DNA from: Chitinophagales bacterium
GTDB taxonomy: Bacteria; Bacteroidota; Bacteroidia; Chitinophagales; Chitinophagaceae
Direction of reading: 5' to 3'
NCBI GenBank assembly: GCA_020636505.1
Contig: JACJXR010000009.1
Coordinates: 1 to 64,000, forward strand
Length of the DNA: 64,000 bases
Part shown: positions 47,351 through 57,098 of the stretch, one piece after another
How the letters are laid out: each line of letters opens with the position of its first letter
How positions within the stretch are numbered: position 1 is the first letter of the stretch
Notes under the pieces: generated by a model
What the model saw: only the letters and a program-made list of their open reading frames with translations
Told to the model about the DNA's origin: nothing
Databases searched by the model: none
Position numbers and translations under genes: made by a program

Positions 47351-49594
47351 ATGAAGAACTTACTCCTTATCACAGCGTCGCTCGTGCTGTTTTTGAATGC
47401 AGGCGCTCAATTCCAGAATGATGTTTACAGACCATTCAATGGAGCTAAGGTATATGCCTATGGTGCAGAAAAGAAATTACCTTGGGTAGGAGGAGTTAAT
47501 GCACCTCAATTCTCCATGGCCGACCTGAACCAAGACGGTAAGAAAGATGTGGTGATATATGAGCGGAGTATGGGAGTGAAAACTGTATTGGCTACAGGTA
47601 ATGGTGGATACGTTTACGACTCAAAATATGAGTCTGCTTTTATGGAGCATAATCTCTCAGGCTACCTTACAATGGTAGATTACAACAGAGACGGTGTGCC
47701 TGATATGATAACACGTGGTGGTACGGGTATTACGGTATACAAAGGTTACTACGATGGTGGTCAATTGAAGTTCAATTTGTTCAAAGCACTATACTATTCA
47801 AGCAATACAGGACCGATAAATGCTTACGTAGAGCCAATAGATATTCCTGCAATAGGAGATGTTGATGGTGATGGTGATATAGATTTCATCTCTTACTTCG
47901 TGTTGGGTAGCCAGATGACATTTTACAGAAACTGTCAGGTTGAAGATGGCTTACCTAAAGACAGCATCAAGATATGTGTACAGGACGGTTGTTGGGCTAG
48001 GACGACTCAAAACTATGAGCGTACTCAGCTATTGGGACAATGGTGTGGCGATATATGGAAAACATGTAACAAAGGAAGCGCAAATAAAACCACACATAGT
48101 GGTAACACACTTTGCATGATAGATATTGACGGTGATTCCGATATGGATTACTTCAATGGTAACGTCAGCTTTCCGGATATACAGTTTTTCTACAACGGAA
48201 AAACTGAACATAGTGTAGCTGTGGATACTGCTATCAAAGAAGATACCATCTGGGCAGCCGGTGGTAAGAGCATGTATATGCCTATGTTCCCTGCAGCTTT
48301 CGCTGTGGATGTTGACAATGACAACGATCTTGACCTGTTGTTCTCACCAAACGATGCCAATACAGAGAACTATAAGTCTGTCTCCTATTATAAAAACACC
48401 GGTAGCAGCAGTGCACCAAAATTTGAGTATCAGTCCGATACTTTTCTTGTCGAACATATGATAGATATGGGTACAGGAGCATATCCGTTGTTTTACGATT
48501 ATGACAGAGATGGCAAGAAAGACTTGTTCATCGGTTCAGATGGATTTTATGAACCATCGACAGGAAATTTCAGAAGTAAAATCGCGTACTACAAAAACAC
48601 ATCTTCCAATACCGCATACTCATTCACTTTGCAGACGGATGATTTCTTAGGCCTATACGCTACCAACATCAATGGAGCCGCATTGGCAATCGGTGATTTG
48701 GATAACGATACCCTTGATGACTTGGTGATAGGTAAATCTGACGGAACATTTGCATTTTATAAGAACACTGCTGCAACTCCTGCCGACCAACCTGTATGGG
48801 TGCAAGGCACCAATGCGATAATAGATGCAACTACCAGTAAGGTTTTGGATGTTGGCGACTTTGCCGCTCCCGCTATTTATGATATTGATGCCGACGGTAA
48901 GAACGACCTTATTTCAGGTAACCAAGTAGGCGATCTGTATTACTTCAACAATTACAGCTCGCAAGTGGGGCTTGTTGGACTTAAAGAAATAAACAAGAAC
49001 CTTGGAGGTGTTAAGATATTCGATTCCTTCCAAGTGTATGGCTACAGTGTACCATACTTCGGACCTATGGATAATACAGGTAAGGACTATTTGGTTGTAG
49101 GTAGCTACTGGGGTGAGTTGTTCCGTTACGATGGATTCCAGAATGGAGCCATGCCGGCCAAGTATACCAAGATAGACTCTGTATATTCTTGGATAAATGT
49201 ACGTCAGCGTGCAGCACCTGCATTCGCCAACGTGGACAACGATGCCAAGAACCTGTATGAAATGGTGATAGGAAATACGTTGGGTGGTGTTACATTCTAC
49301 AAACAAGATTTTCCTGTTTCGGTTTCCGATTGGCAGGTTAGAAATATGGATGTGAAAGTATATCCAAACCCTGCAAAGAACGACTTGGCCGTTTCATGGC
49401 AGGCGGGCAATGTAAACGATGTGGTGACCATACAAATAGTATCGATAACAGGACAACAACTGATAAACAATACTTACAATGCACAGCAATCAACTGCGCA
49501 TATCAATATCGCCAACTTGGCATCGGGTATGTACTATGCAATAGTACAGTCGAACGGTCAAAGGGTGGTGAAGCCTGTTACCATTCTTAAATAG
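47351..49594 (+). CDS. Secreted FG-GAP/VCBS beta-propeller protein with T9SS type A sorting domain (copy 1)
   Basis: About 747 residues from the ATG at 47351, which begins a typical signal peptide (MKNLLLITASLVLFLNAGAQ); upstream starts at 47342 and 47312 are also in frame. The mature part has at least six FG-GAP-type strands with Asp-rich calcium loops: DLNQDGKKDVVIY, DVDGDGDIDFISY, DIDGDSDMDYF, DVDNDNDLDLLF, DYDRDGKKDLFIG, DIDADGKNDLISG. The last ~75 residues (VYPNPAKNDLAVSW, ITGQQLINN, LASGMYYAIV) are a type A T9SS sorting domain. Likely a cell-surface or extracellular adhesion or binding protein. A paralogue follows after 25 bp. Confidence 0.87.
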   Translation: MKNLLLITASLVLFLNAGAQFQNDVYRPFNGAKVYAYGAEKKLPWVGGVNAPQFSMADLNQDGKKDVVIYERSMGVKTVLATGNGGYVYDSKYESAFMEHNLSGYLTMVDYNRDGVPDMITRGGTGITVYKGYYDGGQLKFNLFKALYYSSNTGPINAYVEPIDIPAIGDVDGDGDIDFISYFVLGSQMTFYRNCQVEDGLPKDSIKICVQDGCWARTTQNYERTQLLGQWCGDIWKTCNKGSANKTTHSGNTLCMIDIDGDSDMDYFNGNVSFPDIQFFYNGKTEHSVAVDTAIKEDTIWAAGGKSMYMPMFPAAFAVDVDNDNDLDLLFSPNDANTENYKSVSYYKNTGSSSAPKFEYQSDTFLVEHMIDMGTGAYPLFYDYDRDGKKDLFIGSDGFYEPSTGNFRSKIAYYKNTSSNTAYSFTLQTDDFLGLYATNINGAALAIGDLDNDTLDDLVIGKSDGTFAFYKNTAATPADQPVWVQGTNAIIDATTSKVLDVGDFAAPAIYDIDADGKNDLISGNQVGDLYYFNNYSSQVGLVGLKEINKNLGGVKIFDSFQVYGYSVPYFGPMDNTGKDYLVVGSYWGELFRYDGFQNGAMPAKYTKIDSVYSWINVRQRAAPAFANVDNDAKNLYEMVIGNTLGGVTFYKQDFPVSVSDWQVRNMDVKVYPNPAKNDLAVSWQAGNVNDVVTIQIVSITGQQLINNTYNAQQSTAHINIANLASGMYYAIVQSNGQRVVKPVTILK

Positions 49595-49619
49595 ATTTAA
49601 GTAAAGTATTACAACGAGC

Positions 49620-51896
49620 ATGAAAGCATTATCACTATCCATAATCCTATTGTTTCTATGTGGCCAATCTTTTGCTCAGTTTCAAGGCGATGTGTTTCGC
49701 TCGCGGAATGATGCAAAAGTTATAGGCTATGGAGGAAAGGAAAAGACACTTGCATGGGCCGGTGGTATCAATTCACCACAGTTTGCAATGGGAGACCTGA
49801 ATCAGGATGGTCGTGAAGACTTGGTGATATATGAACGAGGATATGGACCCAGAACTTTTCTCGCAACAAGTAACGGAGAATACAAGTATAGTCCTCAATA
49901 TGAAGCAAGTTTTGCACCTCATTTTTACAACCCTTCTTATTACACGAACGGGTATCTGAAGCTGATAGACTACAACAAAGACAATATTCCTGATCTGTTC
50001 GCTTATGGATATTTTGGATGCACTGCTTATACCGGCTATTACGACAGCAGTGTCTTGAAGTTTAAACAATATAAGGAGGTAAGGTATGATGACCCAAACA
50101 GTCCGGGTAGTACCATAAGCATATTTGTAAACTCACCCGATATACCGGGTTTTGAGGATATAGATAACGACGGCGATATCGATTTTCTCTCATATGGTTT
50201 TGGCGGTAACACCATCACATGGTATAAGAACTGCGCCAAAGAGAAAGGTATGCCATTTGACAGTATCATTATATGTGTAGAGGATGATTGTTGGGGAAAG
50301 ACCGTTCAAGATACCGCACGTACACATAGGTTGCATACCTCTTGCCCGCAATACTTTAGAACTTGCAAACGCAGCAGCGCAAAGACCACACACTCCGGCA
50401 ACACTCTATGCCTGATAGATATGGACAAGGATGGCGACTATGATTACCTAAACGGAAACATATCTTATACCGACATACAATATTTAAAAAACGGAAGGAG
50501 TGAGTTTGGTGGTGTTGATACGATAATAGCTCAGGATACTTCTTGGGGTGGTTCTTCGGGTAATAAAGATGTTTTTATGCCGAACATGCCGGCTGCATTT
50601 TATGTGGATATAGATCATGACGGTGATAAAGACCTTGTATTTTCTCCGGTTGATGAAACGACTTTGGAGAATTATAAGTCCGCCGCTTTTTACGAGAATA
50701 CTAGCACGACATCCGTTCCAAATTTTGTATTCAGAACTGACACGTTCTTGGTTGATAAAATGATAGACAAAGGCTACGGTTGTTATCCGGTGTTCTATGA
50801 TTTCAACAAAGACGGCAAGAAAGATTTGTTTATAGGCTCTGATGGATATTATCAACCCACACAGGGTAGGAAAAGAAGCACCATATCTTATTACAAAAAC
50901 ACATCAACACCGGGCAACTTCAGTTTTGAATTGCAGACAGATGATTTCTTAGGCTTGTATGCAAGAGATGTACAAGGCGCAGCAATCGCAATAGGTGATA
51001 TTGACAATGATACGCTAGACGACCTTGTGATTGGAAAGACAGACGGTACATTTGAGCTTTATAAGAATACGGCAGCATCTGCTGTTGATTCACCTATATG
51101 GGTGTATTCTACAAATGCACTAATGGACCCGGCCACCAGTAAGGTATTGGATGTAGGCGATTTTGCAACTCCTGTGATATATGATATAGACAAAGACGGT
51201 AAGAATGACTTGATAAGCGGTAATATGATAGGTGAGTTGTATTACTTCAACAATTACAGTTCACAAGCAGGGTTGGTAGCTTTAAAAGAGATGACCAAAA
51301 CACTTGGAGGTGTCAATGAATTTGACCCGAGCAGGGGAGAAGGTTACAGTGTTCCCTACATTGGACCGATGGACAATACAGGAACAGATTATTTAGTGGT
51401 TGGGACATATTTTGGAGAGTTGAAGCGTTACGACGGTTTCCAGAGTGGAAGTGTACCTGCTAAATTCACAATGATAGACTCCAACTATTCTTGGATAAAT
51501 GCAAGACACAGAGCTGCACCTGCATTTGCAAATGTGGATGGTGATGCTGACAACCTATATGAACTGGTATTGGGTAATGTGCTTGGTGGAGCCAACTTTT
51601 ACAGACAAGATTATAAAGTGTCTGTAAAGGATATAAACACTGTAGAACTTAAAGTGTCTGTATATCCCAACCCTGCAAAGAACGACCTTACTGTTTCTTG
51701 GACAAGTATAGGTAAGAACAAAAGTGTGATAGTGCAATTGATATCGGTAACAGGACAGAACATAGCAGCCGGTGTTTATCCTGCAGACCAATCCGCTGCA
51801 CATATTGATATCAGTAGCTTGTCGCCGGGAGTATACTATGCCATTGTGCAGTCGCAAGAAGAAAGGGTTGTGAAGCCTGTAACGATATTACGATAA
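49620..51896 (+). CDS. Secreted FG-GAP/VCBS beta-propeller protein with T9SS type A sorting domain (copy 2)
   Basis: 758 residues; signal peptide MKALSLSIILLFLCGQSFAQ. It follows the preceding gene closely in order of parts, calcium loops (DLNQDGREDLVIY, DIDNDGDIDFLSY, DMDKDGDYDYL, DIDHDGDKDLVF, DFNKDGKKDLFIG) and sorting domain (VYPNPAKNDLTVSW, LSPGVYYAIV). Long blocks such as LQTDDFLGLYA and NTLDDLVIGK-like loops are shared. The two are tandem duplicates that have since diverged over most of their length and are probably co-transcribed. A strong bidirectional terminator follows. Confidence 0.87.
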   Translation: MKALSLSIILLFLCGQSFAQFQGDVFRSRNDAKVIGYGGKEKTLAWAGGINSPQFAMGDLNQDGREDLVIYERGYGPRTFLATSNGEYKYSPQYEASFAPHFYNPSYYTNGYLKLIDYNKDNIPDLFAYGYFGCTAYTGYYDSSVLKFKQYKEVRYDDPNSPGSTISIFVNSPDIPGFEDIDNDGDIDFLSYGFGGNTITWYKNCAKEKGMPFDSIIICVEDDCWGKTVQDTARTHRLHTSCPQYFRTCKRSSAKTTHSGNTLCLIDMDKDGDYDYLNGNISYTDIQYLKNGRSEFGGVDTIIAQDTSWGGSSGNKDVFMPNMPAAFYVDIDHDGDKDLVFSPVDETTLENYKSAAFYENTSTTSVPNFVFRTDTFLVDKMIDKGYGCYPVFYDFNKDGKKDLFIGSDGYYQPTQGRKRSTISYYKNTSTPGNFSFELQTDDFLGLYARDVQGAAIAIGDIDNDTLDDLVIGKTDGTFELYKNTAASAVDSPIWVYSTNALMDPATSKVLDVGDFATPVIYDIDKDGKNDLISGNMIGELYYFNNYSSQAGLVALKEMTKTLGGVNEFDPSRGEGYSVPYIGPMDNTGTDYLVVGTYFGELKRYDGFQSGSVPAKFTMIDSNYSWINARHRAAPAFANVDGDADNLYELVLGNVLGGANFYRQDYKVSVKDINTVELKVSVYPNPAKNDLTVSWTSIGKNKSVIVQLISVTGQNIAAGVYPADQSAAHIDISSLSPGVYYAIVQSQEERVVKPVTILR

Positions 51897-51911
51897 CAAT
51901 ATTCAGATCAT

Positions 51912-51942
51912 AAAAAGAGCCGCTCAATGAGCGGCTCTTTTT
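51912..51942. terminator. Strong bidirectional terminator
   Basis: aaaaagagccgctc (51912-51925) pairs perfectly with gagcggctcttttt (51929-51942) around aat. It has a T-run on both strands and serves the FG-GAP pair and the convergent MaoC gene. Confidence 0.92.
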
Positions 51943-51960
51943 ATTGGTGGGTACAATGAA

Positions 51961-52377
51961 TTAGTCTTCCCAAACGTATTGCTTCTTGTTGAGCAACAAC
52001 GCTTCTCCGTCGATTGTCTTTTTATCGGTACCTGCTTCAAACACTTCGCAAGTGTAAAGGATACGGTTCTTTTCTTTGAATATCTCTTTTACAGTCACAA
52101 CAGCTTCGTACTCGGTATCAACAAACATAGGAGCGAACCACTTCATGGATTGACTCATGTATACATGTCCGTCTACATACCAAAGTGCACCGAATATTTT
52201 GGTAAATACACTGGCACCAAGGAAACCATGAATGATATTGCGACCGAACATGCTGTCTTTTCCTGCTTGTGGGTCTATATGCAGAGGGTTGGTATCTCCG
52301 CTGACACGTGCAAAGGTGTCTACATCGTCTTGAGTATAGCTGAACTTGTGGCGGAATTCATCTCCGATCTTTAGCAT
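51961..52377 (-). CDS. MaoC-like hot-dog dehydratase ((R)-specific enoyl-CoA hydratase-like)
   Basis: 138 residues, single hot-dog domain. The active-site motif is seen: D-x5-H in VSGDTNPLHIDP, with FGRNIIHGFLGAS as the second half (Asp and His of the MaoC/PhaJ type). PhaJ-like enzymes convert enoyl-CoA to (R)-3-hydroxyacyl-CoA for polyhydroxyalkanoate synthesis; others act in fatty acid turnover. It is divergent from the PhaE-like gene 332 bp away, which makes a PhaJ-like role plausible. Cytoplasmic, no signal peptide. Confidence 0.88.
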   Translation of the reverse strand: MLKIGDEFRHKFSYTQDDVDTFARVSGDTNPLHIDPQAGKDSMFGRNIIHGFLGASVFTKIFGALWYVDGHVYMSQSMKWFAPMFVDTEYEAVVTVKEIFKEKNRILYTCEVFEAGTDKKTIDGEALLLNKKQYVWED

Positions 52378-52548
52378 AAAAATGATTTTTTAGAATGAAT
52401 GATTTCTATTTACGGGGTCAAAATAACAAAAGGAACAGAAATATCACGCCCATATAGCACCTAAAACGCGTTTAATACCTGATAAGTGGTTGAGTTTCAG
52501 AGGATGTTAATAAACTGTGTATTTTAAGAATTAGTATGTGATATTTTT

Positions 52549-52577
52549 TTGTTTTGTAATATAAATCCATACCTTTG
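52549..52577 (+). promoter_or_regulatory. Promoter of the PhaE-like gene
   Basis: TTG (52549-52551), 18-nt spacer, TACCTTTG (52570-52577): the -7 box is exact and the spacing one base short of the usual range. It predicts a leader of about 125 nt. The leader contains ttggaggtaataat and no clear hairpin. The rest of the 332-bp gap to the MaoC gene holds nothing I can identify. Confidence 0.6.
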
Positions 52578-52709
52578 CGCCGCCAAAAGGAACTTATTGG
52601 AGGTAATAATACCTTAATATACCGAAAATACAGAGCTAATATTGGCGATTGACCTTTACGGTCGAAATGAACATTAAACAAAGAAGCTTAATAAATAAAA
52701 CCAAATAAA

Positions 52710-54206
52710 ATGGCTAACAAAGACAGTAAAAGTTTTGTTGACACAATGGTGGATGCTCAAAAGCAAATGGTGGAAACTATGACAGAAACCACTAAGAAAT
52801 TTGCAAACGGTAACACAGCAATGAAAGAGACGATAGAGAAAGGAAGCGAGTGGTACAAGAATTGGATGGAGAACCAAAACAAAATATTCTCTAAAGCTCA
52901 GGATAAAGCAACAGGCTTTTCAGAAAACAGCCAAGACGCAATGTCTAAGATGAACGAGTTTTACCAAAACTGGTTCAACACTCAAATGGGTTGGGCTAAG
53001 CAAATGTGGGAAATGAACATGGACCACATGACGAAGACAGCCAACCAAACAAAAAACAACACAAACGACCCAATGGCCGCTTGGAACAACTGGACCAACA
53101 ATTGGAACAGCTGGATGAACAACATGAACCAAGCCGCTCAGTGGAACGATATGATGAACAAATGGCAAACTGCCAATCCTTTCAATGCAGATGCTTGGAA
53201 AACAACTTCTGAAAATTGGATGGGTATGTTCAATCAATACTACGAAATGTTGAACAACAGCTTCGCTGAAATGCAGAAGAACATGCAGAACGGTACTACC
53301 GAAGATGCTTACCGCAATATGGTGAATGTTTCTGAAGGTTTCACTCGTTTCTCTGAAATGTGGATGCCTTTCTGGAAATCAATACAAGAGAAGTCTTTCA
53401 ACTCTGAGTACTTCAGCAAATTGGTTAATCCTGCTGCTTACAAAGATATGATGGACAAGTTCTTTGGTTTCATGCCTGAGCAAAGCCGTGAGTACTTCCA
53501 GAACATGACCAACATGAGTCAGGAGCACTTTGCGAATATGAGCAAAAACGGTATGAACAACTACCAGCAAATGCAGAGCATGATGAAAGGTATGATGCCT
53601 AATCCTGCTGATATGTTCGGTGGTATGTTGACCAACTACAACAACTTCTACAATATGATGAACAACGCGGCAACACCTTTCACAAAGATGATGACGCCTA
53701 ATCAGCATACAAAGAGCTTGACTGTTTGGAACGATATCGCCAACCGTTTGGCTATCTACAACATCAAGAATTCTGAATTGCAATTCATGGTGTACACTCA
53801 AGGTACTAAAGTGATGGATGCTCTTGCAGAGAACGTTGCTAAGAAAATCGAAGGTGGTGAAGAGATTAACAGCATCATGTCTCTATACCAAGAGTGGTTG
53901 AACCTAGGTGATAAGACTTTCGTTGAATTGTTCGAAAGCGAGCCTTACAGCAAGTTGATGGCTGAAGTTAACTCAATGCAGTTGACTCTTCGTAAAGACA
54001 TCGAAGGTCAGCTTGAGCAGTACATGGTAGGTATACCGGTAGCTACTCGTAGTGAAATGGATGAGCTTTACAAAACCATCTATGATCTTAAGAAGCAAGT
54101 TCGCGAATTGGAGAAAGTAACAGTGAACAACATCTCTGACGAGAACCCTGTTAAGAAAACAACTGCTACAAAGGCAACTGCTACCAAAACAGCGACAAAG
54201 AAGTAA
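52710..54206 (+). CDS. PhaE-like protein (class III polyhydroxyalkanoate synthase subunit-like, phasin-type N-terminus)
   Basis: 498 residues, soluble, no signal peptide. Residues 1-330 are long amphipathic helices very rich in Met, Asn, Gln and Trp (KEWYKNWM-like, WNNWTNNWNSWMNNMNQAA), like phasins that coat granules. Residues ~340-470 resemble PhaE: YQEWLNLGDKTFVELFESE, then IPVATRSEMDELYKTIYDLK and KKQVRELEK. The C-terminus is a Lys/Thr/Ala tail (TKATATKTATKK), of the sort that binds nucleic acid or polyphosphate. In class III synthases PhaE activates PhaC, but no phaC is adjacent. Length is greater than typical PhaE (~350), due to the N-terminal part. Confidence 0.7.
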   Translation: MANKDSKSFVDTMVDAQKQMVETMTETTKKFANGNTAMKETIEKGSEWYKNWMENQNKIFSKAQDKATGFSENSQDAMSKMNEFYQNWFNTQMGWAKQMWEMNMDHMTKTANQTKNNTNDPMAAWNNWTNNWNSWMNNMNQAAQWNDMMNKWQTANPFNADAWKTTSENWMGMFNQYYEMLNNSFAEMQKNMQNGTTEDAYRNMVNVSEGFTRFSEMWMPFWKSIQEKSFNSEYFSKLVNPAAYKDMMDKFFGFMPEQSREYFQNMTNMSQEHFANMSKNGMNNYQQMQSMMKGMMPNPADMFGGMLTNYNNFYNMMNNAATPFTKMMTPNQHTKSLTVWNDIANRLAIYNIKNSELQFMVYTQGTKVMDALAENVAKKIEGGEEINSIMSLYQEWLNLGDKTFVELFESEPYSKLMAEVNSMQLTLRKDIEGQLEQYMVGIPVATRSEMDELYKTIYDLKKQVRELEKVTVNNISDENPVKKTTATKATATKTATKK

Positions 54207-54234
54207 TATTCATAGATAGTGTATAATTGTGGTG

Positions 54235-54256
54235 AGGGGCTGAGCAATCAGCCCCT
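54235..54256. terminator. Terminator between the PhaE-like gene and prmC
   Basis: aggggctga (54235-54243) pairs with tcagcccct (54248-54256) around gcaa, followed by tatcttttt on the plus strand. The stop codon of prmC begins at 54258, so the hairpin overlaps the 3' end of prmC. Confidence 0.85.
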
Positions 54257-55101
54257 TATCTTTTTGCAGAAAGCATGCGTTCATTGCCGAACATGTCTTT
54301 TTTCAAGGCGGTGGAATATCCTTGTTGTTCGAACATCTTCTTTGTATCCGTTGCATAGTCTTGGTGCAGCTCGCAATAAATAACGCCTCCGGAGTTTAGG
54401 TGTGTCTTCCCAAACTCGGCGATATGTCTGTAAAAGAGTAGTGCATCGTCGTCCGGAACAAACAAAGCCGTACCCGGCTCGTAATCTCTTACGTTCCTAT
54501 CCAGCTTCTCTTTTTCGGATATGGGTATGTATGGAGGGTTGGAAACAATAATGTCAAAAGACGGTAATTGACTCCAATTGCCTTTGTTTAGAAAGTCGAA
54601 CAAGAGGAAGGTTACTTCAGCATTGTTTTGTGTTGCGTTTCTTTTAGCCACGTCAAGCGCGTCTGCACTTACATCTATGCTTGTTATGGCTGCTTTTGGT
54701 AACAGCTTTTTCAATGATATGGGGATGCACCCGCTACCGGAGCCTATATCCAAGATAGAAGGTTGTGAGCCTTGTTGTTCATCCACTATCCATTGCACCA
54801 GCTCTTCGGTCTCAGGACGTGGAATCAATACATGCTCGTTTACAAAATAGTCGGCACCTAAGAAGTGAGTTGTTTGTGTGATATGTTGAATAGGTACTCC
54901 CGTTAGGAGACGCTCTGTCGCATTATTCAGTTGCTCAGTTTGTTGGGTGGTCAGGGTTGTGTCTTTGACGAGCCTTTCGGAGTACGTGAGCCCTGTAATG
55001 TGCTCCATTAATATATTGGCTATGGCAACAGCCTCGTTTTTATCGTACAGCTGTTGGAGGTCTGATACTAGATTGCGATATGATATGTTATGCCCCGACA
55101 T
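54256..55101 (-). CDS. prmC: Release factor glutamine methyltransferase PrmC (HemK)
   Basis: About 281 residues from the ATG at 55101 (MSGHNISYRN); an ATG at 55122 would add seven. It methylates the Gln of the GGQ motif in peptide release factors 1 and 2, using SAM. The SAM motif ILDIGSGSGCIPISL and the catalytic NPPY in VSNPPYIPISE are present, as is the N-terminal helical domain. Divergent from ribD; the gap between them is only about 50 bp. Confidence 0.95.
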   Translation of the reverse strand: MSGHNISYRNLVSDLQQLYDKNEAVAIANILMEHITGLTYSERLVKDTTLTTQQTEQLNNATERLLTGVPIQHITQTTHFLGADYFVNEHVLIPRPETEELVQWIVDEQQGSQPSILDIGSGSGCIPISLKKLLPKAAITSIDVSADALDVAKRNATQNNAEVTFLLFDFLNKGNWSQLPSFDIIVSNPPYIPISEKEKLDRNVRDYEPGTALFVPDDDALLFYRHIAEFGKTHLNSGGVIYCELHQDYATDTKKMFEQQGYSTALKKDMFGNERMLSAKR

Positions 55102-55154
55102 GGAGGTAAAGATATTCAACAAAAGTCGTGAAACTGTTTTTGTATTTTCGACCT

Positions 55155-56225
55155 GTGAACCACGAACAATACATAAGACGATGTTTGGAACTTGCCGAAA
55201 GAGGCAAGGGGTACGTAAGCCCCAATCCGATGGTGGGTGCCGTATTGGTGCATAATGATGTTGTGATAGGCGAAGGCTGGCATAAAGAATATGGCGGCCC
55301 TCATGCAGAGGTGAACTGCCTAAAGAGTGTATCTCCTGAACATAAACACTTGATCACAGATAGTACCATGTATGTATCATTAGAGCCGTGTGCTCATCAT
55401 GGTAAAACACCGCCTTGTGCAACGCGAGTAGTTAACGAACAGGTCAAGCGTGTTGTGATATGCAATGTAGATCCGTTTGAACAGGTAGCAGGTAAGGGTA
55501 TAGAGATATTGAACAATGCAAATATCGAAACGACAACAGGAGTACTTGATGATGCAGGCAAATGGGTGAACAGGCGCTTTTTCTGCTACAACGAATACAA
55601 ACGTCCTTATATCATACTCAAATGGGCGCAAACACAAGATGGCTTTATTGCGCCGCTTAACAGGGAGCGTTTTCAAATAACGAATAAGCAAAGTACGCAA
55701 CTGATACATAAATGGCGTACGGAAGAGGATGCAATAATGGTCGGGTATAATACCGCTATACATGACAACCCCGAATTGACGGCAAGAGAGTGGCTTGGTA
55801 ATAACCCGCTGAGGATAGTGTTGGATAAAGAGTTGAAGCTATCTAATGATATGAAACTGTTTAACAATGCGGCTGAGACATGGGTGCTGAACAAACAACA
55901 AAATGACACTGTCAATAACGTCAGTTTCGTACAGATGGATTTTGATAAAGGTGTAGTGCATGAAGTATTGGCCGAACTGTATAATGCTCGTAAGCAATCG
56001 TTGATAGTAGAAGGTGGCGCAGTGTTGTTGCAAAGCTTCATAGATGCCGGACTGTGGGACGAAGCTAGAGTGTTTACAGGAGATGTTATATTGAAAGAAG
56101 GTATTGATGCTCCGGTACTCGCAAACCATACTCATGCTTTTGACAAAGCCATTGCCGGTGACAAGTTGGATGTATACATAAACAAAGAATCAAAATATCC
56201 GTATGTGGACGGGTGGGGGCTTTAG
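55155..56225 (+). CDS. ribD: Riboflavin biosynthesis bifunctional deaminase-reductase RibD
   Basis: About 356 residues. GTG at 55155 (MNHEQYIRRC) matches the usual RibD start better than the upstream GTG at 55128, which would add nine residues. The deaminase domain has HAEVN and the zinc-binding PCAHHGKTPPC; the reductase domain begins near residue 150 (RPYIILKWAQTQDGFIA) and ends IVEGGAVLLQSFIDAGLWDE. It deaminates and then reduces the pyrimidine intermediate of the riboflavin pathway. The EamA transporter starts 3 bp after it, so an operon of ribD-EamA-YigZ-queG is likely. Confidence 0.95.
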   Translation: MNHEQYIRRCLELAERGKGYVSPNPMVGAVLVHNDVVIGEGWHKEYGGPHAEVNCLKSVSPEHKHLITDSTMYVSLEPCAHHGKTPPCATRVVNEQVKRVVICNVDPFEQVAGKGIEILNNANIETTTGVLDDAGKWVNRRFFCYNEYKRPYIILKWAQTQDGFIAPLNRERFQITNKQSTQLIHKWRTEEDAIMVGYNTAIHDNPELTAREWLGNNPLRIVLDKELKLSNDMKLFNNAAETWVLNKQQNDTVNNVSFVQMDFDKGVVHEVLAELYNARKQSLIVEGGAVLLQSFIDAGLWDEARVFTGDVILKEGIDAPVLANHTHAFDKAIAGDKLDVYINKESKYPYVDGWGL

Positions 56226-56228
56226 TGT

Positions 56229-57098
56229 ATGTTATTGCTGATACTCGTTATTCTACTTAATACCGTCATCTTTAGCATCTTCAAACTGTTCTCAAGGTTT
56301 TGTATAGATTCATTGCAAGCCATTACGGTAAACTATTGGGTATGCGTATTGACGGGAACAATGTTCTCCGGTATAAATCCTGTACAGAACTTATCAAGCA
56401 CCGGATGGCTTATATATGCATTGCTATTGGGAGTATTACTGATAGGGTTGTTCAATCTGCTTTCGTACAGTACCAATAAGGAAGGGATGATGGCAACAAC
56501 CATAGCCAACAAATTGTCGTTGGTGATACCTGTGTTCTTTTCATACTACCTATACAGCGACAGCATGGATGTGTTGAAGATGCTTGGAATCATATTGGCT
56601 TTACCGGCAGTTTATCTTTCCAGCTATAAGAAAGAACGTCTGCAAATGAGTTCGTTGCTGTTGCCATTCATCATATTTCTTGGTAGCGGTTTTATGGATA
56701 CCTTTTTGAAGTACGTGCAACATCACCATTTATCTACCGAACAGTCACAGGCACATTTCAGTATAGTAGGGTTTGGTGTGGCTGCCTCCATAGGGAGTAT
56801 GATTGTGGTATATAAGAGTGTGGTTGGTAAGCATAAAATTGAATTAAGGAGCGTAATAGCAGGAGTTCTGCTTGGTGTGCCCAACTACTTTTCCATATTT
56901 CTGCTGATTCGACTATTGGATAGCGGTATGATGCAAAGCTCGGCCATCATTCCTGTAAACAACATCGGTATCGTATTGGTGACAACCATTGTAGCCATAA
57001 GTTTATTCAAGGAAAAGGCTACGGGATATAAAGTGGCCGGAATAGGATTGTCGCTTTTGTCGATATTAATGATAATATTGGGAGAACAGAATGGATAG
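56229..57098 (+). CDS. EamA/DMT family membrane transporter
   Basis: 289 residues, about ten hydrophobic helices in two halves, as in drug/metabolite transporters of the EamA type. It starts 3 bp after ribD and its last 8 bp overlap the next gene. The substrate is unknown: the position after ribD could hint at a flavin or purine metabolite, but the families are broad and this is weak. The inner-membrane location is clear from the hydrophobic pattern (VILLNTVIFSIFKLF, LIYALLLGVLLIGLFNLLSY, NNIGIVLVTTIVAISLF). Confidence 0.8.
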   Translation: MLLLILVILLNTVIFSIFKLFSRFCIDSLQAITVNYWVCVLTGTMFSGINPVQNLSSTGWLIYALLLGVLLIGLFNLLSYSTNKEGMMATTIANKLSLVIPVFFSYYLYSDSMDVLKMLGIILALPAVYLSSYKKERLQMSSLLLPFIIFLGSGFMDTFLKYVQHHHLSTEQSQAHFSIVGFGVAASIGSMIVVYKSVVGKHKIELRSVIAGVLLGVPNYFSIFLLIRLLDSGMMQSSAIIPVNNIGIVLVTTIVAISLFKEKATGYKVAGIGLSLLSILMIILGEQNG

